A stretch of DNA of 37,170 nt, taken from positions 1-37,170 of the forward strand of contig WGSQ01000002.1 in the NCBI GenBank assembly GCA_014871605.1, read 5' to 3'. The DNA comes from Collinsella sp. GTDB lineage: Bacteria > Actinomycetota > Coriobacteriia > Coriobacteriales > Coriobacteriaceae. The notes beneath the pieces were generated by a model. The model had not been told where the DNA came from, did no database searches, and saw nothing but the letters and a program-made list of their open reading frames with translations. Below, one piece after another: positions 15,840 through 24,903 of the stretch (its first letter is position 1; each line of letters begins with the position of its first letter). Made by a program: the position numbers and the translations under genes.

Positions 15840-18800
15840 ATGTCCAACGCACCCACGCACTCTGTCCACAGCGCAATCGCAACAGGTCCGCTGCTCCTGC
15901 TCCTCTTCCTGCTGTTCGGCTGCCTGGCACCGGGAGCCGCATTTGCCGTCGATGGCTACGACCAGCTCGGCTTCCGTACTATTAGCGATGATTGTGGGCC
16001 CTTCTTCATCGGCAAATATGAAGCTCAAGACGCCTCGATTGCCTACTGCATGAACCAGGAGCGCCCCGGCCCCACCAAGCCGGGCGGCCCATGGCTCAAC
16101 TTTGATCAAGGCTGGGTGTGGCTCGACGACGAGTTCGCGGCAATCGTTTGTCACGGATATCCCACCACCACGTCGTTTGGCGGTTACCATCTTTCACCAG
16201 ATCGCGCCCGCGCCGCCACCCAGCTTGCCGTATGGATGCTCAACGGCACTACCCATGTCGACGGCACCTACTCCTACACGACCGCTCAGGGCAAAACCAA
16301 GAGTGGACACTTTACCGCCGACAATGAAGTCGTGGCGGCTGCGCGGTGGCTCCACGACAGCGCAAAATCAGGAAGCATCAAAGCCGCTCCGCACCGCGCG
16401 CGGCGCTATCTAGGAGCCGTATCGGGCGGCAGCAAACGTCAAGACATGCTCTATGTACTGCCGGCGGTCTCTGTTTCCTTCCAAAAGCAGTCTGCAAACG
16501 CTGCCATTACCAGCGGAAACAATACTTATCAGTTTGACGGGGCAACATTCGATGTTTTTGAGAGCGCCAGCGGCGCGCGTGTCGGCACCATCCAGATGGA
16601 CAGCAACGGTCGAGCGCAGGCAACACTTCTGCCCAACACGGCATACTACCTAGTTGAAACAAAGGCGCCGGCCGGCTATGTCCCCCGTCGTGATCGCATC
16701 GCCTTTACCACGGGGAATGACGGTGGACAGGTCGCCATTGATGAACAGCCCGGCACCATCAACCTGCGTATCGTAAAACTCGATGCCGCGACGAATGCCG
16801 GCCCCCAGGTGGGATCCTCACTCGCAGGAGCAGAGTTCACGTGTGTGTCGCAATCAACCCCTGGATGGGCGCAAATCCTCACGACCGACGAAAGCGGTCA
16901 GGCCATCCTCGCCGATGTCCCCTTAGGAACCTTTACCATCTACGAATCAAAAGCCCCCGAGGGCTACCTGCCATCCAACGACAGCTGGACCTATACCGTT
17001 GGAGCCAACCAACTCGGCGATTCAGGCGTGGTCGAGATCGAATCGCGCGTTTCCGATATCCCCATTGCGTTTGACCTTGAGATTTCCAAATTCAAGGACT
17101 ACGGCAATAGCGATCAATCCGGCCTGGAGCAGCCGGCAGGAGGTGTTGTCTTTGAGGTTGTCAGCAACAGCTCTCAGCAGGTTGTTGGCTCACTGACTAC
17201 AAACATCTATGGCTTTGCCTCCACCAAAGACCAGACCGAAGCATGGTTCGGCACAGGCAAGCGACCAGCCGGTGTCCACGGAGCCGTCCCATACGACCGC
17301 GCCGGCTACACGGTTCGTGAGGTTCCAGAAACCGTCCCCGAGGGTTTTAAACGTGCGGGGGAATGGACCGTCGAGGCCAATCAGATTTCCGACGGCGCCG
17401 AGCTTCAATATATCGTGGACAACCACGCTCTGTCGACACATCTCCAGATTGTAAAACGCGATGCCCAAACAGGCGCTTCTGTTCCCCTAGCCGGATTCAC
17501 CTTCCAACTCCTCGACAGCAATCACAAACCTGTCTCACAAACATGCTGGTATCCAGCACATAACGTAATGGACACCTTTACGACTGACGCGACCGGGACC
17601 GTCACACTGCCCGAATCGCTCGTGCCGGGCACCTATTATGTACGCGAAACCTCGGCCAAAGAGCCCTATCTTGTCGGCGGAGAAATCGAGGTAAACATAC
17701 CCGCCGATATAAACCTAACGCCCGTTGCAATCGTCTCGTATTATGACCACGCCGCGACCGGAAACATCAGGATCGTTAAAACCGATGCCGTAGACGGCAG
17801 CAGCCTCGCGGGCGCCATCTTTGAGATCCGTGCCTCAGGTGATATCGTGCGCCCCGACGGTAGCATTGCCGCGCTCGACGGTGAGACTGTCGCTACCGTC
17901 ACGACGGATGAAACTGGAGAAGCACGCGCGGACGACCTCCCGCTGGGATCTGGCACCGCACGCTACGAGGTTGTCGAGACTCAAGCGCCGACCGGCTTCT
18001 TACTCGACCGAACGCACCATATCGTCGACCTTACCTATGCCGACCAGAAAACACCCGTTGTGGAAGCACGGCTTAACGTATCCGACGATTACACCAAGGT
18101 TGATATCTCCAAGGTCGATGCAAGCGGAGAGCAGGAAGTGAAAGGCGCACAGCTCACCTTATATGGTCCCGATAAAACCGAAATAGACTCCTGGACCTCA
18201 TCCGACAAGCCGCACCGCATCGAACATCTTGCACCCGGCACCTACTCGTTGCGCGAAACGATGTCTCCGCGGACCTATGACCTTGCCGAGGAGATAACGT
18301 TTGAAATAAAGGATACGGGAGAAGTCCAATCCGTCGCGATGAAGGATGCGCCCATCGAGATCAAAGGACAGGTCGACAAGCGTCAGGAACTTGTCCAACC
18401 TATCGGGAAGGGTCTGTTGGCTAACGGCGATGGAAAAAACCGCGCCGCGATGCAAACCAATACGGATGGGCTTTTCTCCTATACCATCGATGCTCGAAAC
18501 GATTCCGCTACTTGGGTTGATGAGTTTACGATTACCGATGATCTTGAGTGCGCCAAAGACGGCACGGCGAGATTCGTCTCAATCGAAACCCCCGTCGCCA
18601 TCGGCGACCTCAACGGCCTGTGCAACGTGTGGTATCGCACGACGCCGTTGGACTCGACAGACGTCGATGAGCCGGCAAACGCGACGCTTGACGATGGGCA
18701 CGAAAATCCTTGGCTTGAGTCCGACGAAGTAAAAGAGAGTCTGGGTGAGGATTGCCGCCTCGTCGATTACGACGGCTGGCACCTCTGGAAGGCGGATGTC

Positions 18801-19274
18801 TCGACCACGGAATCCACCACACTCGAGGCGAAAGAACTCGACCTTGCATCCAATACCGTCGTGACGGGCATTCGCATTGAATACGGTGCGGTAGCCGCCG
18901 ACTTTACGACTCGAAGCGATGCGGATTCTTGGACCCGTGATGATCTCAAAGATGAGCACGACGACCTTGACGATGCCAAAGCAATCCTTGGCACAGATGC
19001 TTGGGGCGCAGTCGTGCACATGCAGGCAACGTCGGCTTATACACCCCAAACCGCACTCACCAACAGCGCACGCGTCGATCTTTGCCGCAACGGCGGCGGC
19101 GGCGATAAACTTGAGTCACATGACGAGGACCGTGTCATTCAACGCTGTACCCTACCGCAGGACCTACCGACAACAGGATCAGCTCCCATCGCCGCTTGCA
19201 TCACCGCGCTCCTGACCTCGGGTGCCGCAGCCCTATGGTTCGCTCGCCTTAGGTCAATCCCAAAGAAGCGCTAG
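15840..19274 (+). CDS. LPTTG-anchored thioester adhesin with Cna_B/SpaA isopeptide repeats
   Basis: This 1144-residue protein should be bound to the cell wall by a sortase. A signal peptide covers about 1-36. A thioester domain follows: Cys70 in AYCMNQ and Gln128 in ATQLAVW are the pair that forms the internal thioester able to bond covalently to host surfaces. At about 210-840 there are six Cna_B/SpaA-type repeats, each opening with a Lys motif such as RIVKLDA, QIVKRDA, RIVKTDA or DISKVDA and closing with a Glu motif such as YYLVETKAP, YYVRETSAKE or YEVVETQAP; this is the isopeptide bond pattern. A divergent domain at about 845-1090 precedes LPTTG (1109-1113), a hydrophobic segment and RLRSIPKKR. 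AAGGAG stands 5 bases before the ATG. No sortase gene is near, so a housekeeping sortase elsewhere must anchor it. Confidence 0.93.
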   Translation: MSNAPTHSVHSAIATGPLLLLLFLLFGCLAPGAAFAVDGYDQLGFRTISDDCGPFFIGKYEAQDASIAYCMNQERPGPTKPGGPWLNFDQGWVWLDDEFAAIVCHGYPTTTSFGGYHLSPDRARAATQLAVWMLNGTTHVDGTYSYTTAQGKTKSGHFTADNEVVAAARWLHDSAKSGSIKAAPHRARRYLGAVSGGSKRQDMLYVLPAVSVSFQKQSANAAITSGNNTYQFDGATFDVFESASGARVGTIQMDSNGRAQATLLPNTAYYLVETKAPAGYVPRRDRIAFTTGNDGGQVAIDEQPGTINLRIVKLDAATNAGPQVGSSLAGAEFTCVSQSTPGWAQILTTDESGQAILADVPLGTFTIYESKAPEGYLPSNDSWTYTVGANQLGDSGVVEIESRVSDIPIAFDLEISKFKDYGNSDQSGLEQPAGGVVFEVVSNSSQQVVGSLTTNIYGFASTKDQTEAWFGTGKRPAGVHGAVPYDRAGYTVREVPETVPEGFKRAGEWTVEANQISDGAELQYIVDNHALSTHLQIVKRDAQTGASVPLAGFTFQLLDSNHKPVSQTCWYPAHNVMDTFTTDATGTVTLPESLVPGTYYVRETSAKEPYLVGGEIEVNIPADINLTPVAIVSYYDHAATGNIRIVKTDAVDGSSLAGAIFEIRASGDIVRPDGSIAALDGETVATVTTDETGEARADDLPLGSGTARYEVVETQAPTGFLLDRTHHIVDLTYADQKTPVVEARLNVSDDYTKVDISKVDASGEQEVKGAQLTLYGPDKTEIDSWTSSDKPHRIEHLAPGTYSLRETMSPRTYDLAEEITFEIKDTGEVQSVAMKDAPIEIKGQVDKRQELVQPIGKGLLANGDGKNRAAMQTNTDGLFSYTIDARNDSATWVDEFTITDDLECAKDGTARFVSIETPVAIGDLNGLCNVWYRTTPLDSTDVDEPANATLDDGHENPWLESDEVKESLGEDCRLVDYDGWHLWKADVSTTESTTLEAKELDLASNTVVTGIRIEYGAVAADFTTRSDADSWTRDDLKDEHDDLDDAKAILGTDAWGAVVHMQATSAYTPQTALTNSARVDLCRNGGGGDKLESHDEDRVIQRCTLPQDLPTTGSAPIAACITALLTSGAAALWFARLRSIPKKR

Positions 19275-19281
19275 CGCGATG

Positions 19282-19319
19282 AAAAAGCGGGCGAGCCAGT
19301 CCCCCGGCTCGCCCGCTTT
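19282..19319 (+). terminator. intrinsic terminator between convergent genes
   Basis: A 13-bp perfect stem (19285-19297 and 19306-19318) has As before it and Ts after it. It lies 11 bases past the adhesin stop and about 20 bases past the end of the minus-strand small membrane protein gene, so it can serve both. Confidence 0.85.
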
Positions 19320-19340
19320 CAATCATTTAAATCGCCGTAT

Positions 19341-19559
19341 CTACTCTGCAGACGAAGATCCACCATCAACGATTGCTTGCTCGGACTCAGGAATCCCATC
19401 GGCGCCCGTGCTCTGTTCTTGCTCCACCTCTTCGCTGATTGCGGAAGCGGGGGTCGAGCCCTTCGCGCCCACGATGTAGGCAGCTCCAAACCCTAACGCA
19501 ATGGCAATCAAGGTCAAAATCACGTAGACAGGCCAATGGCGCTTAATATACGAAAACAC
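19341..19559 (-). CDS. small single-TM protein (unknown function)
   Basis: This 72-residue protein has a short basic N terminus (FSYIKRHWP), one membrane segment at about 11-31 and an acidic Ser/Glu-rich tail. I do not recognise a family. The GTG start follows AAGGAG by 5 bases and lies 21 bases after the stop of the M28-fold gene, so the two are probably co-transcribed. The tail resembles the disordered part of that larger neighbour in composition only. Confidence 0.72.
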   Translation of the reverse strand: MFSYIKRHWPVYVILTLIAIALGFGAAYIVGAKGSTPASAISEEVEQEQSTGADGIPESEQAIVDGGSSSAE

Positions 19560-19580
19560 GTTGACTCCTTAGAGCTCCGT

Positions 19581-22500
19581 CTACGAACGGCGGATAACCT
19601 CGGTCACGACCTCGGATACCGTGGCAATGTTCGTCGGGTTGACATTGTGGGGCAGGTCGTCCTCGGTACGAGCGCAAGCCAGACGCGTGCCGTCCACGCC
19701 GGCGATGGTGAGGGCTCGGCGGCTCGCCTCGAGCGCGGCGTAGGCATCGGTCTTGGCATAGGGCATCTCGAGCGCGCCACAATCGACATGGAACGACTTG
19801 CACACCTTGCTGACCAGGTTCATGATGCGGCGATCGCCCTTGAGCAGCTGCTGTTCGCCCTCAACCGTCACCACCGAAAGCCTACCGGCGCCGACGGATT
19901 CAAGATTGATGAAGAAGACGCCGCGGAGCTTATCGCGATGCGAAGCCAAGAAGGCCTTCATGCCGGCGCTATCACAATCCGAGGCGCCCGTTGCCACAAA
20001 CCAGATATCGTGACCGAGCAGCTCATCATCGCCCATAGAGGCGACAGCCGAGAGCATATCTTCGGAAGAAGCGCCGTCGGAAGACGTAGCGCCGCCCTTC
20101 CAGCCATCGTTATCGTCCTCGAAATTATCCCACGAACCGATGCCGCGACCGGACTTCTTCGCATCGTAATCGTCTTCGACGCCCAGCCAATCACTCATGC
20201 TGTCCTGTTCGTTTTTCTTTTTACGACCGAACAGGCCGCCCAGGCCGCGCTTGCGAGGCTTGGGTGCCGCCGGGGCGGGAGCCGAAATGGTCTCGATCGG
20301 CTGAGCGCCCGACGCAACGGGCCTGGGAGGCGCAACGGGTGCCGATGTTGGTTCGGAACCCTGAGCGGTAGCAAAGGGGTCGTTGACCTGTGCGGAGGGG
20401 TCGGGAAGGTCGAACAGCGACGTGCGAGACGCAACGTTTGCCTGCTTCATCGACAGCAGCGACGGATCGGGGACCGAAGCCAGCGGAGACGAGGAAGGCG
20501 CGGGCGACGGAGCCGACGCCGGATCGGGAACATTCATCTGCGGACGCGGTGATGCCTGGGAGGAAATCTGGGCCATAAGGGAATCGACCGTTTCGTCCTG
20601 GGTGGGAGCAGCATCGACAACCGTGGCACCGGAACCACTCGGGGTCGGCATGGTGAAAATCTGCGTGGAGTAAGGCCTCGACTCATCTGTCTCGGGAGTC
20701 TCGGAAACCGCAGGCACTTCCTCCTGCTCGACCTCGGTCGAATCATCTTGCTCGGCTGCCGCGTATTGCTCTTCGTCAGAGTTGGCTTCGACGGGCTCGT
20801 CCTCGGCGACATCTTGGATTTCGGCAGCATCAATAGGCTCGTCATCGTCTGCCGCGTCGCCCTGCTCATCGGAAACAGGAAGGGGCTCGGCAATCGCGGT
20901 GCCTTGCTTTTCAAACGTTATCGTGGAATCGAACTGCGCGGCATCAAACGACATGGTGCTATCGACGTGCTGCTGAGCCTCGAAAGACGTCGTCGCCCCA
21001 ACAACATCCGCGGACGCCGGTTGCTGGGACTCAAAGGACGTTGTAGCTTCGGCAGCGTCGACGGGCACGGACTGCATAGCCTCGTTCTGCTCGAACTCTT
21101 GCGCCGCGCGCTCACGTGCCGCCTCGGCTGCCTGCTGCTGAGCGATAGCCTCCTGCTCGGCAGCCTCGCGTGCGGCAGCGCGCTTCTCCTCGAAATCGTC
21201 GACAAATTTCTTGCCCTTTGCAAGCGCACCCTTAAAGAAGTTGGAAGCACTGGCGCCAATCGAAGAGAACGCGGATGCAATATCGGCATGGGGCGTTGCC
21301 GCGGGAATCTCGGCCGAGAAATCAGTATCGCTCTCGTAAGACACGCGCCTCGGCTGTTCAGCGTAATCGTCGTCAGGCTCGTCCGTAACGTCTTGCGCCG
21401 GCGCGGCGGGAGCCAAAATGTCCAGTCCTGCCGCGGGATCGATCGCGGACACCGCCTCGGGCTCGGCAACGGCAGCGGCAACCGCGGCAGACTCATCATC
21501 CACGGCGACAACGGGCGCAGATGCAGTCACGACGGGGGCAGGCTCGGGCTCAAACGTCGGCTCCTCGCCTTCCTCGTAATCGAGCGTGCAGGACTCGGGA
21601 AGCATTCCGAGCGCACGGATGGCATCCGAACCAAAGCGGATGTTGCCGGCGGCATTGCGATAGAGCCTGGGCTCGGGCTCGGCCGCGACAGGCTCCTCCG
21701 CCGGCTCGGCAGTGGGAACCTCGTCATTGAACTCTTCGGCCTGGACAGCCTGATTCTGATCCTCGGGCACGATGGCGCCAATCAGCGTCTCGTCGGCAGA
21801 CGCACCTTCAAAGCCCTCGATCTGCTCGTCGAAAGCCTCGCCCTGTTCGGGCTCGGTCTGAGCGTCGGGAGCAATCGGCTGACCGAACTCGTCCTCGGCG
21901 TAGGTAGGCTCTTCATACTCGATGGTGTTGCCGTAGTCGTTTTGCTGTTGGGCCGCGGCATACTCCGCTGCTGCGCGCGCCATCTCCTCGGCACGACGCT
22001 TCTGCTCCCCAAAATAGGTATCGAACGGAACATCGTCGGGAAACTCGTTTTCGCCCTGGAAGGGAGCAACGTTGTCCATAACGCCGAGCATAGCGGCGAC
22101 AGAAGACTTGTTGCACACTGCGCCGGACGTATAGGGAAGCACAAAACGGTTAGAAATGATGTTTGCCGCGTTGGCGAGCGCAACGAGGGAAGCGAGGATC
22201 GCGACAATCCACAGCAGAACCTTGAGCGCGCCGGGGAGCGGCAGGATACGCAAGATGGCAACGGCAGCAGGGGCAACCGTGGCAACGGGCAACAGCCTGG
22301 CGATGAGCGCACGATACGAAGCATAGGGCTCGCGGGCGAGCAGCTCAGCACGGGGAGAGTCGTAGTGTGCGACAACGACCACCGGGCGGTTGCGCGGAGA
22401 CGCGAGCGGGCCCGAGGCCTTGTGGTAGGCGATGACATTTTGGCTCACGCCCGTCTTGCCCAGGCGCGAAACCACAGGGTGGCCCGTGCGCTCGAGCACG

Positions 22501-22778
22501 TAAAGAACGGCGCCGACAATGGCCAGCAAGGTGCCAACCAAGCCGATGCCGCCGCCGATGCCCATCAGCAGGGCGCCGGCAAACGCAAGAATACCGGTAA
22601 CGGCAAATGCCAACCTACTGGGCGCCGGGGCATTGAACTCCTGAACCTCGGGATCAAAGCCGTGGTTGCGGAAGATCTGAGCGATATCCTCGGCAGCCAA
22701 GCGCTCTTCTTCGCTGCATGCCGGCGTAATGCCGGTGTTCTGCAGCAGGTGGTTAATATAGTTCTGGGTGTTCGCCAT
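19581..22778 (-). CDS. M28-peptidase-fold membrane protein split by a ~660-residue disordered insert; probably not catalytic
   Basis: The 1065-residue protein has its M28-like fold in two pieces. Residues about 1-240 carry an N-terminal cap, two TM segments at 55-98, the HYD motif at 138-140 and two more TM segments at 162-210. Residues about 904-1065 carry the rest (FINLESVG, PHNVNP). Between them lie about 660 low-complexity residues rich in Glu, Ala, Pro, Ser and Asp, with four spaced motifs of the type TTSFE-QQ/TITFEKQ. Expected zinc ligands appear lost: GAVCNKSS replaces the usual GAxDNxSG, and ATGASDCD stands where an EE pair is expected. ATG 22778 follows TGGAG; the upstream in-frame start at 22928 is rejected. 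It may bind rather than cut peptides (inference). Confidence 0.8.
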   Translation of the reverse strand: MANTQNYINHLLQNTGITPACSEEERLAAEDIAQIFRNHGFDPEVQEFNAPAPSRLAFAVTGILAFAGALLMGIGGGIGLVGTLLAIVGAVLYVLERTGHPVVSRLGKTGVSQNVIAYHKASGPLASPRNRPVVVVAHYDSPRAELLAREPYASYRALIARLLPVATVAPAAVAILRILPLPGALKVLLWIVAILASLVALANAANIISNRFVLPYTSGAVCNKSSVAAMLGVMDNVAPFQGENEFPDDVPFDTYFGEQKRRAEEMARAAAEYAAAQQQNDYGNTIEYEEPTYAEDEFGQPIAPDAQTEPEQGEAFDEQIEGFEGASADETLIGAIVPEDQNQAVQAEEFNDEVPTAEPAEEPVAAEPEPRLYRNAAGNIRFGSDAIRALGMLPESCTLDYEEGEEPTFEPEPAPVVTASAPVVAVDDESAAVAAAVAEPEAVSAIDPAAGLDILAPAAPAQDVTDEPDDDYAEQPRRVSYESDTDFSAEIPAATPHADIASAFSSIGASASNFFKGALAKGKKFVDDFEEKRAAAREAAEQEAIAQQQAAEAARERAAQEFEQNEAMQSVPVDAAEATTSFESQQPASADVVGATTSFEAQQHVDSTMSFDAAQFDSTITFEKQGTAIAEPLPVSDEQGDAADDDEPIDAAEIQDVAEDEPVEANSDEEQYAAAEQDDSTEVEQEEVPAVSETPETDESRPYSTQIFTMPTPSGSGATVVDAAPTQDETVDSLMAQISSQASPRPQMNVPDPASAPSPAPSSSPLASVPDPSLLSMKQANVASRTSLFDLPDPSAQVNDPFATAQGSEPTSAPVAPPRPVASGAQPIETISAPAPAAPKPRKRGLGGLFGRKKKNEQDSMSDWLGVEDDYDAKKSGRGIGSWDNFEDDNDGWKGGATSSDGASSEDMLSAVASMGDDELLGHDIWFVATGASDCDSAGMKAFLASHRDKLRGVFFINLESVGAGRLSVVTVEGEQQLLKGDRRIMNLVSKVCKSFHVDCGALEMPYAKTDAYAALEASRRALTIAGVDGTRLACARTEDDLPHNVNPTNIATVSEVVTEVIRRS

Positions 22779-22976
22779 GTGCGCTCCACATCCATAATCC
22801 GACAAATAGGCCCAATGCATGCACATTAGAACCGTATATAGTCGAAAGTATACCCCGAGCGAGCGCAAACGACCGAATTCGGGCCATCTTAACGCCCCGA
22901 GCGGACAAGGATATAGCCTAATCTCCATATCGGACTAAAATCATGGCAGCAAACCACCTTCTCATGCGAGGACTCT

Positions 22977-23999
22977 ATGACGGCAAGCGACGCGACCGCG
23001 ACAATTAAAAAGGGGAATTCGGAGCCCAGTTTCGATAAAGCGGCTCAGCGCATCCTCAATCTTTTCTTTGTGCTCAACAGCTCCCCCGAACCGCTGACGA
23101 CCGAGCAGATCGTCTTGGATTCTGACCTGGGATATGGCTCGGGCAACATCGACTCGGATAAGCGCAAGTTTCGGCGCGATCGTGACAAACTGCTCGAGCG
23201 TGGCATCTTAATCAAGGAGGTTCGCCCCGCCGGTGCGCAGGAGACCGAGGAAAGCTCGTGGACAATCGACCGCGAGCACACGTTTGCGGCAGGCGGCCTC
23301 ATCACCGCTGACGACGCCGATATCCTGCTCAACGCCATCGACCAGACACTAGCGGCCGGCTCCTCCGCCTTTGCCGCGCCGCTTGCCGATATTCGCTCCA
23401 AGATTGCCTATCTCACCGGTAGGACGACGGTGGACGAAGCACCGATTCGCCGCTCTCCCACCGTCGATGCGGTATGGAGCGCCTTTGCCGATCGTTGCGC
23501 ACTGCGATTTTTATATCAGAACGGGCGCGGCGAGCAGAAAGAACGTACCGTCTGCGTCTACGGCATGTTCGAGCACGAGGGCTCGGCGTACTTTTGCGGT
23601 CTCGACAATGCCACCGGCGACATCAGGACATTCCGCTGCGACCGTATCGTTCGCGCTTGGCGTCCTTCGAAGGCCTACGTCATCCCTGCGGACTTCAATC
23701 TCAACGACTATCTGTTCTTTGAATTCGATTTTGCCGACCAACCGCCCGTTGCAGCTACGTTCTCGTTCGCCCCGCAGACGCAGATCGATATGATCAACGG
23801 CCTCACGCGCGGGCGAGGTGAGCTCGCACACACCGATGCGGGATGGACCTGGACCGTTGACGTGCGCGATCTTGAAGCCGCCGCCTCATTTTGCATGGTC
23901 CACGCCATGGACGGCATGAGGCCCATGGCCCCCAAATCGCTCAAACAGGCGTGGAACCACCTCATCGAAAGGACGGTGCACAAGCATGCCCGTGCGTAA
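22977..23999 (+). CDS. WYL-domain transcriptional regulator (PafB-like position)
   Basis: The 340-residue protein has an N-terminal winged-helix segment at about 20-90 (KAAQRILNLFFVL, LTTEQIV, RDRDKLLERGILI) and a WYL domain at about 165-240 with LRFLYQNGRGEQKERTVCVYGMFEHEGSAYFCGLD-type strands. A C-terminal WCX-like part follows. Such proteins sense single-stranded nucleic acid and control DNA-damage genes; in mycobacteria PafB and PafC do so as a pair. It overlaps the next WYL gene by 14 bases, so the two form an operon and probably a heterodimer. GAGGA lies before the ATG. Confidence 0.88.
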   Translation: MTASDATATIKKGNSEPSFDKAAQRILNLFFVLNSSPEPLTTEQIVLDSDLGYGSGNIDSDKRKFRRDRDKLLERGILIKEVRPAGAQETEESSWTIDREHTFAAGGLITADDADILLNAIDQTLAAGSSAFAAPLADIRSKIAYLTGRTTVDEAPIRRSPTVDAVWSAFADRCALRFLYQNGRGEQKERTVCVYGMFEHEGSAYFCGLDNATGDIRTFRCDRIVRAWRPSKAYVIPADFNLNDYLFFEFDFADQPPVAATFSFAPQTQIDMINGLTRGRGELAHTDAGWTWTVDVRDLEAAASFCMVHAMDGMRPMAPKSLKQAWNHLIERTVHKHARA

Positions 24000-24903
24000 A
24001 CTCACCAGCGAGCAGAGGCTCTCGCGCGCCATCGACATCATGGAGGCCCTCTACGCCGCCGGCGAGAACGGCATGACTCGAAACGAGATTTGCAGTCGCT
24101 TTGACATCACGGGGGCGTCGCTCGACGAGATTCTCGAGATCGTCTCGACGCTCGCGGACCGAGAATCGGGTGCACGTATCATCTGCGAATGCCACGGCGA
24201 GCGTGTGGTCCTCACCGGTGACGCCGGACGTGTGCTACCGCTGCGTCTGAGTGCCGCCGAAGGCGCTGTGCTCAACCATGAACTTGAATCGTTGGGGATC
24301 GAGCCGCAGACGGCAGCTCGGATTCGATCTGCTCTTCTACCCGAAGAGCTCGGCTATAACCAGCGCGTCTTTGACACCGTCAACCACGGGTCGCACTGGC
24401 AGCAGCTGAGCTGCGCCATTCAAGACGGCGTTCGCTGCCGTATCTCATATCGTTCGATGGACGATGCACGGCCACGCGAGCGTCTGGTCGACCCCTTGCG
24501 CATTACGGCAAACGGCGACCAAACATACCTGATTGCCTGGGACATCGCAGTCGATGAGCAGCGCACCTATCGCATGGATAAAATCGAGGGACTCACCTTG
24601 ACGGAAGACTCCGTCGTGCCTCACGCACCGGACGTTGCATCCCTCCACGATTCCCTTGCCCGGACGCAGCGTAGCGCAAAGCTCTTGATGCCATTCGATA
24701 TGGCGGAGCATCTGGACTGGGCCGGCATCACCCTCATCGAGCGCAGCGAGGCAGACATGGCAACGGTAACCGTGCATTACGGCTCCGATCGTTGGCTGCT
24801 GAGCCAGATAATCGCAGCGGGCGGAGCCATCCGCATCTTGGATGACCCCACCCTGTCAAAGCGTCTGTGCGATATGGCAAAAACCCTCGTCTGTCCGCTT
24901 TAG
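23986..24903 (+). CDS. WYL-domain transcriptional regulator (PafC-like position)
   Basis: This second WYL regulator has 305 residues. It has a helix-turn-helix at about 8-60 (LSRAIDIMEALYAAGENGMTRNEICSRF pattern), a WYL core at about 145-215 with CRISYRSMD, RERLVDPLRI and TYLIAWD, and a C-terminal WCX-like domain (ATVTVHYGSDRWLLSQI). It overlaps the upstream WYL gene and converges on dinG, and the two stop codons overlap by four bases at 24900-24903. The pair with its neighbour matches the pafBC arrangement. A proteasome-accessory role is not suggested, as no paf or pup genes are present here. Confidence 0.88.
   Translation: MPVRKLTSEQRLSRAIDIMEALYAAGENGMTRNEICSRFDITGASLDEILEIVSTLADRESGARIICECHGERVVLTGDAGRVLPLRLSAAEGAVLNHELESLGIEPQTAARIRSALLPEELGYNQRVFDTVNHGSHWQQLSCAIQDGVRCRISYRSMDDARPRERLVDPLRITANGDQTYLIAWDIAVDEQRTYRMDKIEGLTLTEDSVVPHAPDVASLHDSLARTQRSAKLLMPFDMAEHLDWAGITLIERSEADMATVTVHYGSDRWLLSQIIAAGGAIRILDDPTLSKRLCDMAKTLVCPL

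Noticed and set aside
15840..19274. a complete sortase-assembled pilus operon
   Set aside because: There is a single large protein with an anchor; no sortase, minor pilins or further LPXTG genes follow before the terminator.
20748..22829. a 693-codon plus-strand frame opposite the M28-fold gene
   Set aside because: It is a shadow of the low-complexity acidic insert. Its Leu/Gly/Arg-rich content is what reverse-read Glu/Ala/Pro codons give.
22847..22852. TATACT as -10 of the M28-fold gene
   Set aside because: No -35-like sequence lies at the right distance, so I do not list it as a promoter.
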